A DNA stretch of 64,000 nt from Candidatus Methanomethylicaceae archaeon (GTDB lineage: Archaea > Thermoproteota > Methanomethylicia > Methanomethylicales > Methanomethylicaceae). Of this stretch, positions 28,231 through 37,389 are shown one piece after another. Numbering within the stretch: position 1 is the first letter of the stretch; each line of letters starts with the position of its first letter. The DNA is taken from NCBI GenBank assembly GCA_026414165.1, contig JAOAJN010000006.1:31350-95349 (forward strand). The letters are read 5' to 3'. The notes below the pieces were generated by a model. It made no database searches, had not been told where the DNA came from, and saw only the letters and a program-made list of their open reading frames with translations. The position numbers and the translations under genes are program-made.

Positions 28231-29133
28231 ATGGCGACTGAATGGGCTTCTGAAGTATGGCCTGATTGGTGCCCAGGCTGCGGAAATTTTGGGATACTCT
28301 CGGCATTAAAGTTAGCACTCTCAGAATTGGGCGTTAATAGAAGAGAATTCGTTATAGTCTCGGGTATAGGTTGCAGCGGGAAGATAGCGCACTTTGTGAG
28401 AACAAACGGAGTCCACACCCTACATGGAAGGGCGATACCTTTTGCAAGCGGCATAAAGATAGCAAATCCAGAGCTAAAGGTAATAGTTCATGGAGGAGAC
28501 GGCGATCTGCTCGGGATAGGTATGGGGCACTTCATAGCGTTAGGAAGAAGGAACATAGACATCTTGGTTGTAGTACATAATAATGGTGTTTATGGACTCA
28601 CGAAAGGGCAGGCATCACCAACTTTAGGTAAGGGAATAAAGACTAAAGGTCTTGCGCTCCCCAATATTGCAGAACCCGTCAATCCAATCCTTTTAGGGAT
28701 GATGGCAGGCTATACCTTCCTTGCAAGAGGGTATGCGTATAATGTAGAACATCTAAAGACATTACTTAAGGCAGGGATAAACCATAAAGGCGCTGGTGTG
28801 CTCGAGATTATCCAGCCGTGTCCAACATGGAACAATGTGATCACTGTGGAATGGGTCTCTAACAATACTTATTACCTGAAGGATTGGAACCCGTTAGTCG
28901 ATAAAAAGGAAGGACTTGTTAAGAAAATGAATGAAATCATATCTATGGAATATGGAGACATGAGACCACTTGGGATAATCCTTGAGGACAATTATAAAGA
29001 AACTTACCAAGAACGCATAGCGAAGTTAAATGAGGTCTACGGCAAATATCCGCCAGCAAAACAAAAGATTGAATCAAATGGGAAAACCCTGCCAATAAGT
29101 TTCGAAAAGACCTTCGGAAGATATCTAATTTAA
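28231..29133 (+). CDS. korB: 2-oxoacid:ferredoxin oxidoreductase beta subunit
   Basis: WCPGCGNFGILSALK; IGCSGKIAHFV; VHGGDGDLLGIGMGHFI; NNGVYGLTKGQASPT. Confidence 0.93.
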   Translation: MATEWASEVWPDWCPGCGNFGILSALKLALSELGVNRREFVIVSGIGCSGKIAHFVRTNGVHTLHGRAIPFASGIKIANPELKVIVHGGDGDLLGIGMGHFIALGRRNIDILVVVHNNGVYGLTKGQASPTLGKGIKTKGLALPNIAEPVNPILLGMMAGYTFLARGYAYNVEHLKTLLKAGINHKGAGVLEIIQPCPTWNNVITVEWVSNNTYYLKDWNPLVDKKEGLVKKMNEIISMEYGDMRPLGIILEDNYKETYQERIAKLNEVYGKYPPAKQKIESNGKTLPISFEKTFGRYLI

Positions 29134-29190
29134 TTTTTAAAAATGGGCATGTCTCGAAACATGATTATGGTTCAGAATATGATTTACAAA

Positions 29191-30300
29191 TCAGAAGATC
29201 CATCTGTCAATGATCTCAAAAAACCCTTTTTTCACTTCCACTGCATCGAACTCGCAGACCTCATGACAAACGTAGCATTTGATGCATTTCGATCTATCAA
29301 TCTTCGCTATATCATCTAGCGCTATTGCATCTGCTGGGCACGCCTCTGCACAATTTCCACAGCCAGTGCACCTTTCTGGAATTATGCTAGGAGAGGCCGT
29401 GACCAGAGGCGTAAAGTAGCCTGCAAGAGAGGAGACCCTAGATATAAAAGTAGAAGGCAGTACAAATTTTACTTCCTCTAGAGAGTCGCCCAGTAAATCT
29501 ATTTCGCCCAAGGATTTTGGCCCGAGCCCTCTCTGAGAGGCTTCGCGAATATAGGGAACTTTGAAGGGATCTATGCCAGCCATCTTGAAGGAGATCATGT
29601 CCAGTGCCAAAGCGTCTTTGCTTGTCAAGATTTTATTCACCCTTAAAGGATTCCCGCCAGTAGGACCATTTCCATCCATGCATACGATAGCATCCATTAC
29701 ATTGAGGGAAACAAATGGGCGGACAGCGGAGTACACATCAACCATGGCTTTGGCCATCCTATTTGGGGTGACCCCCACTTGATGTAATATGCCCTTACCA
29801 GAGCCAGGGATACACCCGAATACGAGGTTTTTGATCGCGCCAGTCATCAATGTTTGCATGTGAGTTTTGAGTTTTGGGACGTTTATTATACGGTGCTTGA
29901 ATATACATGAGGCCAAGCCGATTGATCTTATAACCACACCATTTGTCTGAACCACCTTAGGAGGTTCGCCCTCGAACTCTAAAAACTCGGCGCCGCTCTC
30001 CTCAATAGCTTTGAGCATGCCAGTGAGGGAAAAGACCTCACGGGCCTTGCCTGGGTGGGCGTTTCCTGGCGAGTCGCCCACATATACCTTGCAACCAAAA
30101 TCCTTTACGATCTCGATCAAAGCTGAAACAATTGTTGGATCAGTGGTTACACCCTCCTCTGACGTTTTGGAGTTAATCATGTTAGGCTTGATAAGAATAG
30201 ATTCGCTTGGAGAACAGCTCCAGTCAACGAGTTTAACTGCTCTCCGAACGGCTTCCTTCACATCGCCTTTGAAATCCACGACTGCGACAGAGTACTTCAC
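29191..30300 (-). CDS. DUF362 domain protein with C-terminal 2x[4Fe-4S] ferredoxin motifs
   Basis: VLIKPNMINSKTSEEGVTTDP-type DUF362 body; CTGCGNCAEACPADAI...CIKCYVCHEVCEFDAV. Confidence 0.88.
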   Translation of the reverse strand: MKYSVAVVDFKGDVKEAVRRAVKLVDWSCSPSESILIKPNMINSKTSEEGVTTDPTIVSALIEIVKDFGCKVYVGDSPGNAHPGKAREVFSLTGMLKAIEESGAEFLEFEGEPPKVVQTNGVVIRSIGLASCIFKHRIINVPKLKTHMQTLMTGAIKNLVFGCIPGSGKGILHQVGVTPNRMAKAMVDVYSAVRPFVSLNVMDAIVCMDGNGPTGGNPLRVNKILTSKDALALDMISFKMAGIDPFKVPYIREASQRGLGPKSLGEIDLLGDSLEEVKFVLPSTFISRVSSLAGYFTPLVTASPSIIPERCTGCGNCAEACPADAIALDDIAKIDRSKCIKCYVCHEVCEFDAVEVKKGFFEIIDRWIF

Positions 30301-30500
30301 AAATGATCACCTTGACGATTTTTACTGCTAAGTTAATGATTTTTCGCTCGTATTCTTGATCAGCATTATGTTTATAGCTTTTGGCTTCATCAACTTATTT
30401 GTATATTAGTAATAATTACGCCTTAAGTCTGGTTTTTAGCCTTCTTCAGAATCTTTAGTTTTCGAGCTTATTGGTGAAGAGGTGATCCGAGTAATGCAAA

Positions 30501-31037
30501 TCAGCTCTTTTCTATGACTCTTATTGCCATTAATAGTGAGAATACGGCTTTAGTTCTATTTGCCAAGATCTCAACTGTACTATTACTGATGTCGATATTT
30601 CTTATCTCGTTGATGATGTTTTCAAGTCGTTCAAAGTGCTTTGCCCCATTTCCTGAAAGCGTATCTTCGAATGGTAAAATCAGATCTTTAGAGTCGCTCT
30701 TAATGATGCCATCATATGCCCTATACATGAACCAAATATACGATGCCAACTTTAGGCGTTCAATGGACTCTTCCAGCGGTGTGTTTGGGAGGATCTTTGT
30801 TAGTAAGTCTCTCAAAACTGTGGAAATATCACAGTTTGCAAAAGAAGAAAGGCTAGTTGGGAGCTCTACCGGATCATGCTTTGTTGGAGTATCAAATTTG
30901 ATCCTGTCTGATAGCGCGGAATCAGGGGCTCTAAAGGCGTAGCATTCAGATTTTTCGCAGAGAGGAAGACATTCTAGGGCAGGAGATGAGCTCATTGGGC
31001 AGATTCGGCCCGGATCTTCCGGTTTACCGTTGCCCAT
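30501..31037 (-). CDS. Hypothetical protein with Cys-rich N-terminus
   Basis: CPMSSSPALECLPLCEKSEC; overlaps the upstream Fe-S protein gene. Confidence 0.6.
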   Translation of the reverse strand: MGNGKPEDPGRICPMSSSPALECLPLCEKSECYAFRAPDSALSDRIKFDTPTKHDPVELPTSLSSFANCDISTVLRDLLTKILPNTPLEESIERLKLASYIWFMYRAYDGIIKSDSKDLILPFEDTLSGNGAKHFERLENIINEIRNIDISNSTVEILANRTKAVFSLLMAIRVIEKS

Positions 31038-31525
31038 AGGAGCCTAATAGCCTTACCGATCTCCCAGAAAGCCCTCCTCTCGTCTGCACCCCTTCTTATA
31101 ATGACTTTACCTTCTGAGAAGATCATCACATCCCCGGCTTCCGACTCGATCCTGGCAATCCCAAGGGACGGAGAGATCTTTAGGTTCGATATTTGGTGAT
31201 CGAATATTTTATCAGCGGTGATCATGTCGAAGTATCCATAAGGAGAATGAATTTTGGGTAGGACGTTCACCTCTATTGTGACTTTAGTAGGCTCACTTGG
31301 ACATGGGCGGATGTAGGAGATATTTTCGGCAGGAGGTAATCTAAGGGGAGGAGGCGAATAAGAGATCTTTGGGGTTTGACGCTCTCCTGATTTGAAGTAA
31401 ATGCAGCTATTCAGATCGGAATTTCCTAAACAATATCTTCTCAGCATTGTAAGACATGAAGTATTTCCACAATAGCCACAATCTGTATGAGGGAAGAGCT
31501 TGTAGTAATCATATAGAGTTCTCAT
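30992..31525 (-). CDS. Fe-S cluster domain protein (PF04060-like, CODH/ACS gamma N-terminus-type motif)
   Basis: LFPHTDCGYCGNTSCLTMLRRYCLGNSDLNSC; ATG at 31525 preferred over the ORF-track start at 31621. Confidence 0.7.
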   Translation of the reverse strand: MRTLYDYYKLFPHTDCGYCGNTSCLTMLRRYCLGNSDLNSCIYFKSGERQTPKISYSPPPLRLPPAENISYIRPCPSEPTKVTIEVNVLPKIHSPYGYFDMITADKIFDHQISNLKISPSLGIARIESEAGDVMIFSEGKVIIRRGADERRAFWEIGKAIRLLWATVNRKIRAESAQ

Positions 31526-31535
31526 ATCTAACACC

Positions 31536-32741
31536 TCATGCAAGAGTTTTAGAGATCTCCTCAAGGGTCTCCAAGAATACATCCACATCCTCATTATTAT
31601 TATATAGATAAACCGATGCACGTACCGTGCCGTTTGGAGCGTTTAGTACGTGTTTGTGGAGTGGAAGAGCACAATGGTGACCAGACCTCACCATGACTCC
31701 GGATGCGGTATCCAAAGCAACGGCAACATCGTGAGGGTTCATACCCTTAAGGTTAAACGAGACAATTCCAGCCCTCTTCTCTGCATCCCTTGGTCCATAC
31801 ACGACGATTCCATTGATATTGGCAAGCCCTTGAAGCATCCGTTTTGTGAGTTTGCGTTCGTGTTCCTCGATGTTCCCCATACCGACATTCATAAGATATA
31901 CGGCGGCAGCACCCATTCCTATGGCCTCGGCTATCGGAGGAGTTCCGGCTTCATACTTGCCTGGACCACTCCTAAGTCGATAATACTCGATTCCAACATC
32001 TTCTATTGAGCCGCCGCCTATACAAAGAGGTTCGACAAGTTCTTGTAGATCCTCCTTGATGTAAAGAGCACCCACGCCTGTGGGACCGCACATTTTATGA
32101 CCTGAGAACGCCAAGAAATCGCAGTCAAGTTCTTTTACATCGACCTTCGCATGTGGGACCGATTGTGCTCCGTCAACCAAGACGAACGAGCCCTCTTCGT
32201 GTGCCAGCTTTACTATATCTTTAACGGGAGGGCGAACACCAAGGACGTTTGAAGTTTGCGTCACTGCAACCAGCCTAGTGCGTCTATCAATGTGTGAAAT
32301 AAAGTCTGAGGGCGATAGGAGCCCCTCCTTATCACTCTTGACTATGCTCAGTCCTACTTTCTTGGCATTTTTCAATCTTAGCCAGACGATGTAGTTAGAA
32401 TGGTGTTCAAGAATTGTCGTGACTATCTTTTCGCCTTCTTGAAATTTGAGTCCGTTCGCAATGAGATTTATGGCCTCGGTAGCGTTTCTAACAAAGATGA
32501 CTTCGTTGGGCTTGGCATTTATCAGTTTGGCAACCTCGGCCCTAGCATTCTCATAGGCAAAGGTTGCAGCTTGCGCAGCATTATATATTCCCCGCCCTAC
32601 ATTCGCCCTATATTCATGGTAATATTCTAGAACCTTTCTCAGGACTGGCTCAGGAGTTAAACTGGTCGCTGTTGAATCTAGATATATTCGCCCGCTTCTG
32701 AGGAAAGGGAAGTCTTTTCTAACATTATTTATATCGAGCAT
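31536..32741 (-). CDS. Cysteine desulfurase / selenocysteine lyase (SufS-like)
   Basis: IYLDSTATSLTPEPVL, DFLAFSGHKMCGPTGVGALY PLP-lysine, VRSGHHCALPLH catalytic Cys. Confidence 0.93.
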   Translation of the reverse strand: MLDINNVRKDFPFLRSGRIYLDSTATSLTPEPVLRKVLEYYHEYRANVGRGIYNAAQAATFAYENARAEVAKLINAKPNEVIFVRNATEAINLIANGLKFQEGEKIVTTILEHHSNYIVWLRLKNAKKVGLSIVKSDKEGLLSPSDFISHIDRRTRLVAVTQTSNVLGVRPPVKDIVKLAHEEGSFVLVDGAQSVPHAKVDVKELDCDFLAFSGHKMCGPTGVGALYIKEDLQELVEPLCIGGGSIEDVGIEYYRLRSGPGKYEAGTPPIAEAIGMGAAAVYLMNVGMGNIEEHERKLTKRMLQGLANINGIVVYGPRDAEKRAGIVSFNLKGMNPHDVAVALDTASGVMVRSGHHCALPLHKHVLNAPNGTVRASVYLYNNNEDVDVFLETLEEISKTLA

Positions 32742-32950
32742 TGTATCACCAATATTCTTAAGTCAATATCTCAAAATTAGTATATTAGAGTTGTTTGAAG
32801 GATTGTTCGCCATCTGAGGTTTTTGTCATTGAAATATTCGCAACATAGTTGATTGATTATATTCTAATCATGGCTTAGGTTTCTTCGTTTTAGAAAATTC
32901 ATAATGTTTATATTGACCATAAAATAAAAAAGTCGTCGAGGAGGATTAAT

Positions 32951-33157
32951 GTGGGCAGAGTTGCTGTATTAACGGCTTTTGCCGTAATAGGCTACTTCCT
33001 TGGAGTGGCTGCATATTACATGGGCAAGAACCTTACACCATGGCTCGAGAAGATCTCGCCTTTCCTTGTAAATGCGGATTGGTTCATAGCGGGAATAATA
33101 GGCGCAATTGTTACAGTTATAGTGGTCGTGGTCTGGTCTTATACAACAAAAAGTTAA
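32951..33157 (+). CDS. Small two-TM membrane protein
   Basis: GTG start; two hydrophobic helices; no family recognised. Confidence 0.55.
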   Translation: MGRVAVLTAFAVIGYFLGVAAYYMGKNLTPWLEKISPFLVNADWFIAGIIGAIVTVIVVVVWSYTTKS

Positions 33158-34482
33158 GTGGGTATTGTGCTTTTTTCTGTCAGCTTTATTCCCTCTTTAC
33201 TCTTTGGTTTACTAATTAGTTTGTATTGAATGAGCCAATGGTTCTCTTCTGAATTGAATATGCTATCAACCCTTACTGCGTCAAAGCCAAATACATCAAG
33301 CAGACCCAAGAGATATAGGCCCCATATAGATGGAGGGATATCAAAGCCCCTTTCATATGCCATTTTATAATAGGTCGAGAGATTTCCTGAGAGTTCGCAT
33401 GTCAGTATGTGTGGCTCAGCATCATAGGTGAGTTTAGATTCCACACCCTCGTATAATAGATATAGGGATCCCAAGAGGTTTAAGGATTCTTGCAGATCTG
33501 GGAGGATTAGCGAGTACTTTGTGGAGTTTATAATTCTGCTCCCAAGCTCACCCAAGAAGGAGATCATCTTCTTTCCCATCTTTACGGAAAGGGCGTCCAT
33601 CAGGACAAAGAAGAAGATCGGCTCAAGTGGATTAGTTCTGGTGCCTGCAAAATATTCTCTTAGTTGAGGGTCGTGGATGAGCGGGAGCATTGTAGGCAGG
33701 TCAACTGCAATGCTCCAGTCTATCCCGGATATTAGAACGTCAAGGGAGGCGCAAGCCTCCACTCCGGTGAAGTATTCTGCCATTAGGCACTTAGTTTTTT
33801 TATCGTTAAGAGTTATTCGTTTGAATACCAAGAGGTCACGACCATCGGCAAGTATCAAGTTGTTTTTGGGAGAGAATGGAATGTATTTTATATCTATGAG
33901 ATCCGAAAACCTACTGAGCAGGACAGAATCATCCTGTCCAGCCTCCATCATAATTTGAATTTGAATGTCGGACTTTGAAACCGAGTTCAGTGAGTCGTAA
34001 CAGTTATAAAATATGACTTCCAGCCCCTCATGGTTGAGCAATAGGCGGATGTCCTTCGAAGCGTTCGTTAAGATCTCTTTAATCCGCTTAATAGTCTCTT
34101 CGTCGCTTCTTGTGATCCAGTATTTTCGCTCCTCCAGTTTTTCTGATGATGATGATGTTTCGTGTATCTTCCTCAATTCCATTATGGCGCTCTTCATGAG
34201 CTTCAAGTCTTTTTCCAATTCCTTTATCGGATCCACAAGGGCGTTTATGGGAATGAGCGCCTTTGCTTTTTGTGGTTTGCCTGGAAAGAGTGTGACGAGC
34301 TGGCGCTTTTCTAAATTCTTAAGGACAGGATAAACCTTCGTTCTTGGAACCTTACTATGGGCAGCGATCTCTTTTATACCGCAGGCCCCTCTCTGTAAAA
34401 GGGTGAGGTAGACTCTAGATTCGTACTCAGTTAGACCAAACTTGGTCAATGCCTGAATCAAGTCTTTGGGTTGTAACTCCAA
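33154..34482 (-). CDS. TrmB-like transcriptional regulator
   Basis: N-term LIQALTKFGLTEYESRVYLTLLQRGACGIKEIAAHSKVPRTKVYPVLKNLEKRQLV is the TrmB winged helix; long uncharacterised C-terminal part. Confidence 0.85.
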   Translation of the reverse strand: MELQPKDLIQALTKFGLTEYESRVYLTLLQRGACGIKEIAAHSKVPRTKVYPVLKNLEKRQLVTLFPGKPQKAKALIPINALVDPIKELEKDLKLMKSAIMELRKIHETSSSSEKLEERKYWITRSDEETIKRIKEILTNASKDIRLLLNHEGLEVIFYNCYDSLNSVSKSDIQIQIMMEAGQDDSVLLSRFSDLIDIKYIPFSPKNNLILADGRDLLVFKRITLNDKKTKCLMAEYFTGVEACASLDVLISGIDWSIAVDLPTMLPLIHDPQLREYFAGTRTNPLEPIFFFVLMDALSVKMGKKMISFLGELGSRIINSTKYSLILPDLQESLNLLGSLYLLYEGVESKLTYDAEPHILTCELSGNLSTYYKMAYERGFDIPPSIWGLYLLGLLDVFGFDAVRVDSIFNSEENHWLIQYKLISKPKSKEGIKLTEKSTIPT

Positions 34483-34539
34483 TAACTGTCACCGGAGTAA
34501 CAGGCTCTGCGGTTACACTATACTCTGGTCACACGAGCC

Positions 34540-34547
34540 TTATAAAG
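34540..34547 (+). promoter_or_regulatory. TATA-box candidate for the cdv operon
   Basis: TTATAAAG about 33-40 bp upstream of the GTG start at 34580, consistent with a short-leader archaeal transcript. Confidence 0.55.
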
Positions 34548-34579
34548 TTTGGGATTTTACCGTAGAGTGGTGACCGAAA

Positions 34580-35218
34580 GTGAGCAAATTTGTGGAGAAA
34601 TGGGAGGCTAAAGAGACTCCCAGCCTAGGAACTAGAGTTAAAGAGACCATCAGACCACCAGGTCCACTTAAGCCACGCTTGGACGCGGCCATTAGATCGA
34701 TACAACTCCAGATACAGAAATTGGAAATTGCCAACCAGAGGTTCCAAGAAAGGGACAGGGTGATGTTCAGTAAAGTCGTGGATGCTTACTCAAAACATGA
34801 TATGGATCATGCTAAAATTTATGCTAATGAGTTGGCCGAAATCAGAAAGATGTCAAAGATGTTGATGCAAGCCAAGATGGCTCTCGAGCAGATAGTGATG
34901 AGGCTTAGCACTGTTACAGAGCTTGGCGACATTGTGGTTACACTTGCACCAGCGATGGGCGTAATTAAGAGTGTAAAAACTGGAATCTCAACGCTGTTGC
35001 CGGAGGCAGAGAAGGAGTTCAGCGACATTAGCACAACGCTCAGCAGCATACTAGTAGATGCAGGACAGAGTGCAGGACTCAGCCTCAACTTCGATGCCGC
35101 TAACGAGGATGCAATGAAGATCATCAACGAGGCAGCGGTCGTAGCCGAGCAGAAAGTGAGAGAGAAGTTCCCAGAGTTGCCAACAGGTGTGGCCGCAGGA
35201 GAGAAAACAGGATTCTAG
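34580..35218 (+). CDS. cdvB: ESCRT-III-like cell division protein CdvB (paralog without winged helix)
   Basis: RLDAAIRSIQLQIQKLEIANQRFQERDRVMFSKVVDAYSKHDMDHAKIYANELAEIRKM ESCRT-III core; followed by CdvC. Confidence 0.88.
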   Translation: MSKFVEKWEAKETPSLGTRVKETIRPPGPLKPRLDAAIRSIQLQIQKLEIANQRFQERDRVMFSKVVDAYSKHDMDHAKIYANELAEIRKMSKMLMQAKMALEQIVMRLSTVTELGDIVVTLAPAMGVIKSVKTGISTLLPEAEKEFSDISTTLSSILVDAGQSAGLSLNFDAANEDAMKIINEAAVVAEQKVREKFPELPTGVAAGEKTGF

Positions 35219-35249
35219 GAGCGCAAAAAAATGGCCACATCGAGACCTC

Positions 35250-35257
35250 TTTTTTTT
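35250..35257 (+). terminator. T-tract after the first cdvB gene
   Basis: Run of eight T about 32 bp after the stop codon; archaeal terminators are commonly U-rich. Confidence 0.4.
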
Positions 35258-35347
35258 ACAGTAACGCTAACCTACATAGAGAAGGTGTTTGAAAGCTTAC
35301 AAGGAGCCCCATATCCCCAGACAGCCTAGTCCGAGAGGTGGAGTCGC

Positions 35348-36157
35348 TTGTTTAAGAGATTTTTTAAGCGGGCTCCACCTCTCAAGGACGCCCTAAATGA
35401 TGCAATAGTTAGGCTTACTCAACAGAAGAGAAAACTGGAGATCCTAAATTTAAAGATAAAAAGCAGAGAGAAAGCCCTCTTTGATTCAGTCACCATGGCA
35501 ATAGAGAGGAAGGATCCAGAGAGGGCAAAGATATATGCCAACGAATTGGCAGAGGTTAAGAAGGTTCAGAAGAACGTTAGGAAGAGCATCCTAGTTTTGG
35601 AACAATTGGTAATTAGGATGGAGACGCTAAGGGAGTTCGGAACGGCTTTTGCTCAGCTAAAACCAACCCTGGAGGTAGTTAAGCAGGTCTCTGACCAGCT
35701 GTCAGAGGTAATGCCAGAGGTTTCCAACGAGCTCTCTAACATTGGAAGTGTTTTAGGGGATGCCCTGATAGGCGTAAACATAAACTTGATGCAGGAGGAA
35801 CTCCTCATCAAGATGCCAAACTGCGACAAAATCATTGAAGAGGCAGCCACATATCTTAGCGAAAAGATTGAAAATGAATTGCCAGTACCGCCTATCGGTG
35901 TAAGGATGGCGGTTGCTATAGGGGGCGAAGGTGACGAAGAGTTTTTGGTTTCAAGTAACGGAATCATAGATCCAGATGAGGCAGTTCTTTCATACTTGAA
36001 GGAGAATCAAGGTAGATTGAATATAAAAGAATGTAGCAGACTATTTCAAATTCCAGAGGAAGAAATACCCAAAATTGTGGAAAGCTTATCAAGGAAGGGA
36101 TTGATTAAGATAATGATAGTTGAGGGAATAACACATGGCGTTCGCAGCAGCAAATGA
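35348..36157 (+). CDS. cdvB: ESCRT-III-like cell division protein CdvB with C-terminal winged helix
   Basis: TTG start; ESCRT-III core ALFDSVTMAIERKDPERAKIYANELAEVKK; C-terminal wHTH AVLSYLKENQGRLNIKECSRLFQIPEEEIPKIVESLSRKGLIKI. Confidence 0.88.
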   Translation: MFKRFFKRAPPLKDALNDAIVRLTQQKRKLEILNLKIKSREKALFDSVTMAIERKDPERAKIYANELAEVKKVQKNVRKSILVLEQLVIRMETLREFGTAFAQLKPTLEVVKQVSDQLSEVMPEVSNELSNIGSVLGDALIGVNINLMQEELLIKMPNCDKIIEEAATYLSEKIENELPVPPIGVRMAVAIGGEGDEEFLVSSNGIIDPDEAVLSYLKENQGRLNIKECSRLFQIPEEEIPKIVESLSRKGLIKIMIVEGITHGVRSSK

Positions 36158-37325
36158 GATAGAGGCAGCGGCTATAAAGTATGCCAAGGAAGCGACAAGA
36201 CTGGATCAGCAGGGTTCCAAGGGTCTTGCCATCACCTATTACCAGAAGGCCATCGACGCATTCCTGAAGCTTGTGAATCTCTACCCAAATTATGAGCTGA
36301 ACAAAGTGTACATTCAGCGAGCCATGATGTACCAAGAAAGAATAAAGGTCTTACAGGTCGGGGCGGCGGCTGAGACGCCCGAGGAGACATTGGAGATAAA
36401 GCCCATAAATAAAGAGGTTGAGCAGAAGACAGAAGGCGCAGCGCCCCAGAGAAAGGCAGCTTATGAGGACCTTTTGATAGTGGAAAAGCCAAATGTTAGA
36501 TGGGAAGACGTGTCAGGGCTTGAAGAAACTAAAAAGGCGCTCAAGGAGGCCATAATATACCCATCAAAAAGACCAGATCTCTTTCCATTAGGCTTTCCGA
36601 GGGGGATACTGCTCTACGGGCCGCCTGGATGCGGTAAGACTCTTACTGCCGCGGCTGTGGCTACAGAGATAGACGCAGCATTCTATTCTGTCGATGCGGC
36701 ATCAATTATGTCAAAATGGTTGGGTGAGGCTGAGAAGAATGTGGCTAAGTTGTTCAGGTCAGCTAGAGAGTCTGCCCTCAGTCAAGGTGCCGCGATCATA
36801 TTTATTGACGAGATAGACTCCCTATTGGGAGTGCGTTACAACGAGGTCGGAGGGGAGGTCAGGGTTCGAAACCAATTCCTAAAGGAAATGGACGGGATAC
36901 TTGACAAGGGCAAGAGTTGGCCACTCTACGTCATTGGTGCTACAAATAAGCCATGGGCCCTGGATTGGGCATTCATAAGACGGTTCCAGAAGAGGATTTA
37001 TGTGCCTGTTCCCGACTTCGAGACGCGGCTCAAGATCTACCAGTTGTACACACAGAAACTTGTCATGGAAGGGGTTGACCTGAACGAAGTGGCCAGACTC
37101 TCAGAAGGTTATTCGGGCAGCGATATCAGGGACATTTGTCAGGCTGTGCAGCTCAGGGTTGTCAGTGAACTTTTCGAGTCGGGGAGGATCTCTGACATGA
37201 AAGCCAAACCTCGACCAATTACAATGGATGATTTCAGATACGTAATTTCGAGACGGAAACCCAGCATCACTCAGGAAATGATAAAGGCATACGAAGTCTG
37301 GGCTGAAAACTTCAAGGCGACATGA
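36135..37325 (+). CDS. cdvC: Vps4-like AAA ATPase, cell division protein CdvC
   Basis: N-terminal MIT domain; GPPGCGKTLTAAAVATEI; IIFIDEIDSLLG; overlaps the upstream cdvB. Confidence 0.93.
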   Translation: MAFAAANEIEAAAIKYAKEATRLDQQGSKGLAITYYQKAIDAFLKLVNLYPNYELNKVYIQRAMMYQERIKVLQVGAAAETPEETLEIKPINKEVEQKTEGAAPQRKAAYEDLLIVEKPNVRWEDVSGLEETKKALKEAIIYPSKRPDLFPLGFPRGILLYGPPGCGKTLTAAAVATEIDAAFYSVDAASIMSKWLGEAEKNVAKLFRSARESALSQGAAIIFIDEIDSLLGVRYNEVGGEVRVRNQFLKEMDGILDKGKSWPLYVIGATNKPWALDWAFIRRFQKRIYVPVPDFETRLKIYQLYTQKLVMEGVDLNEVARLSEGYSGSDIRDICQAVQLRVVSELFESGRISDMKAKPRPITMDDFRYVISRRKPSITQEMIKAYEVWAENFKAT

Positions 37326-37389
37326 TTTCGGAAAATATTCATTTTTTTATTAGAATTGTGAATTTTAAACGGATTTTGGATGGACCTCT

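Noticed and set aside
31526-31621. N-terminal extension of the Fe-S domain protein (MHRFIYIIIMRMWMYSWRPLRRSLKLLHEVLD)
   Set aside because: Lies within the 3' end of the cysteine desulfurase gene; the ATG at 31525 fits the conserved start better.
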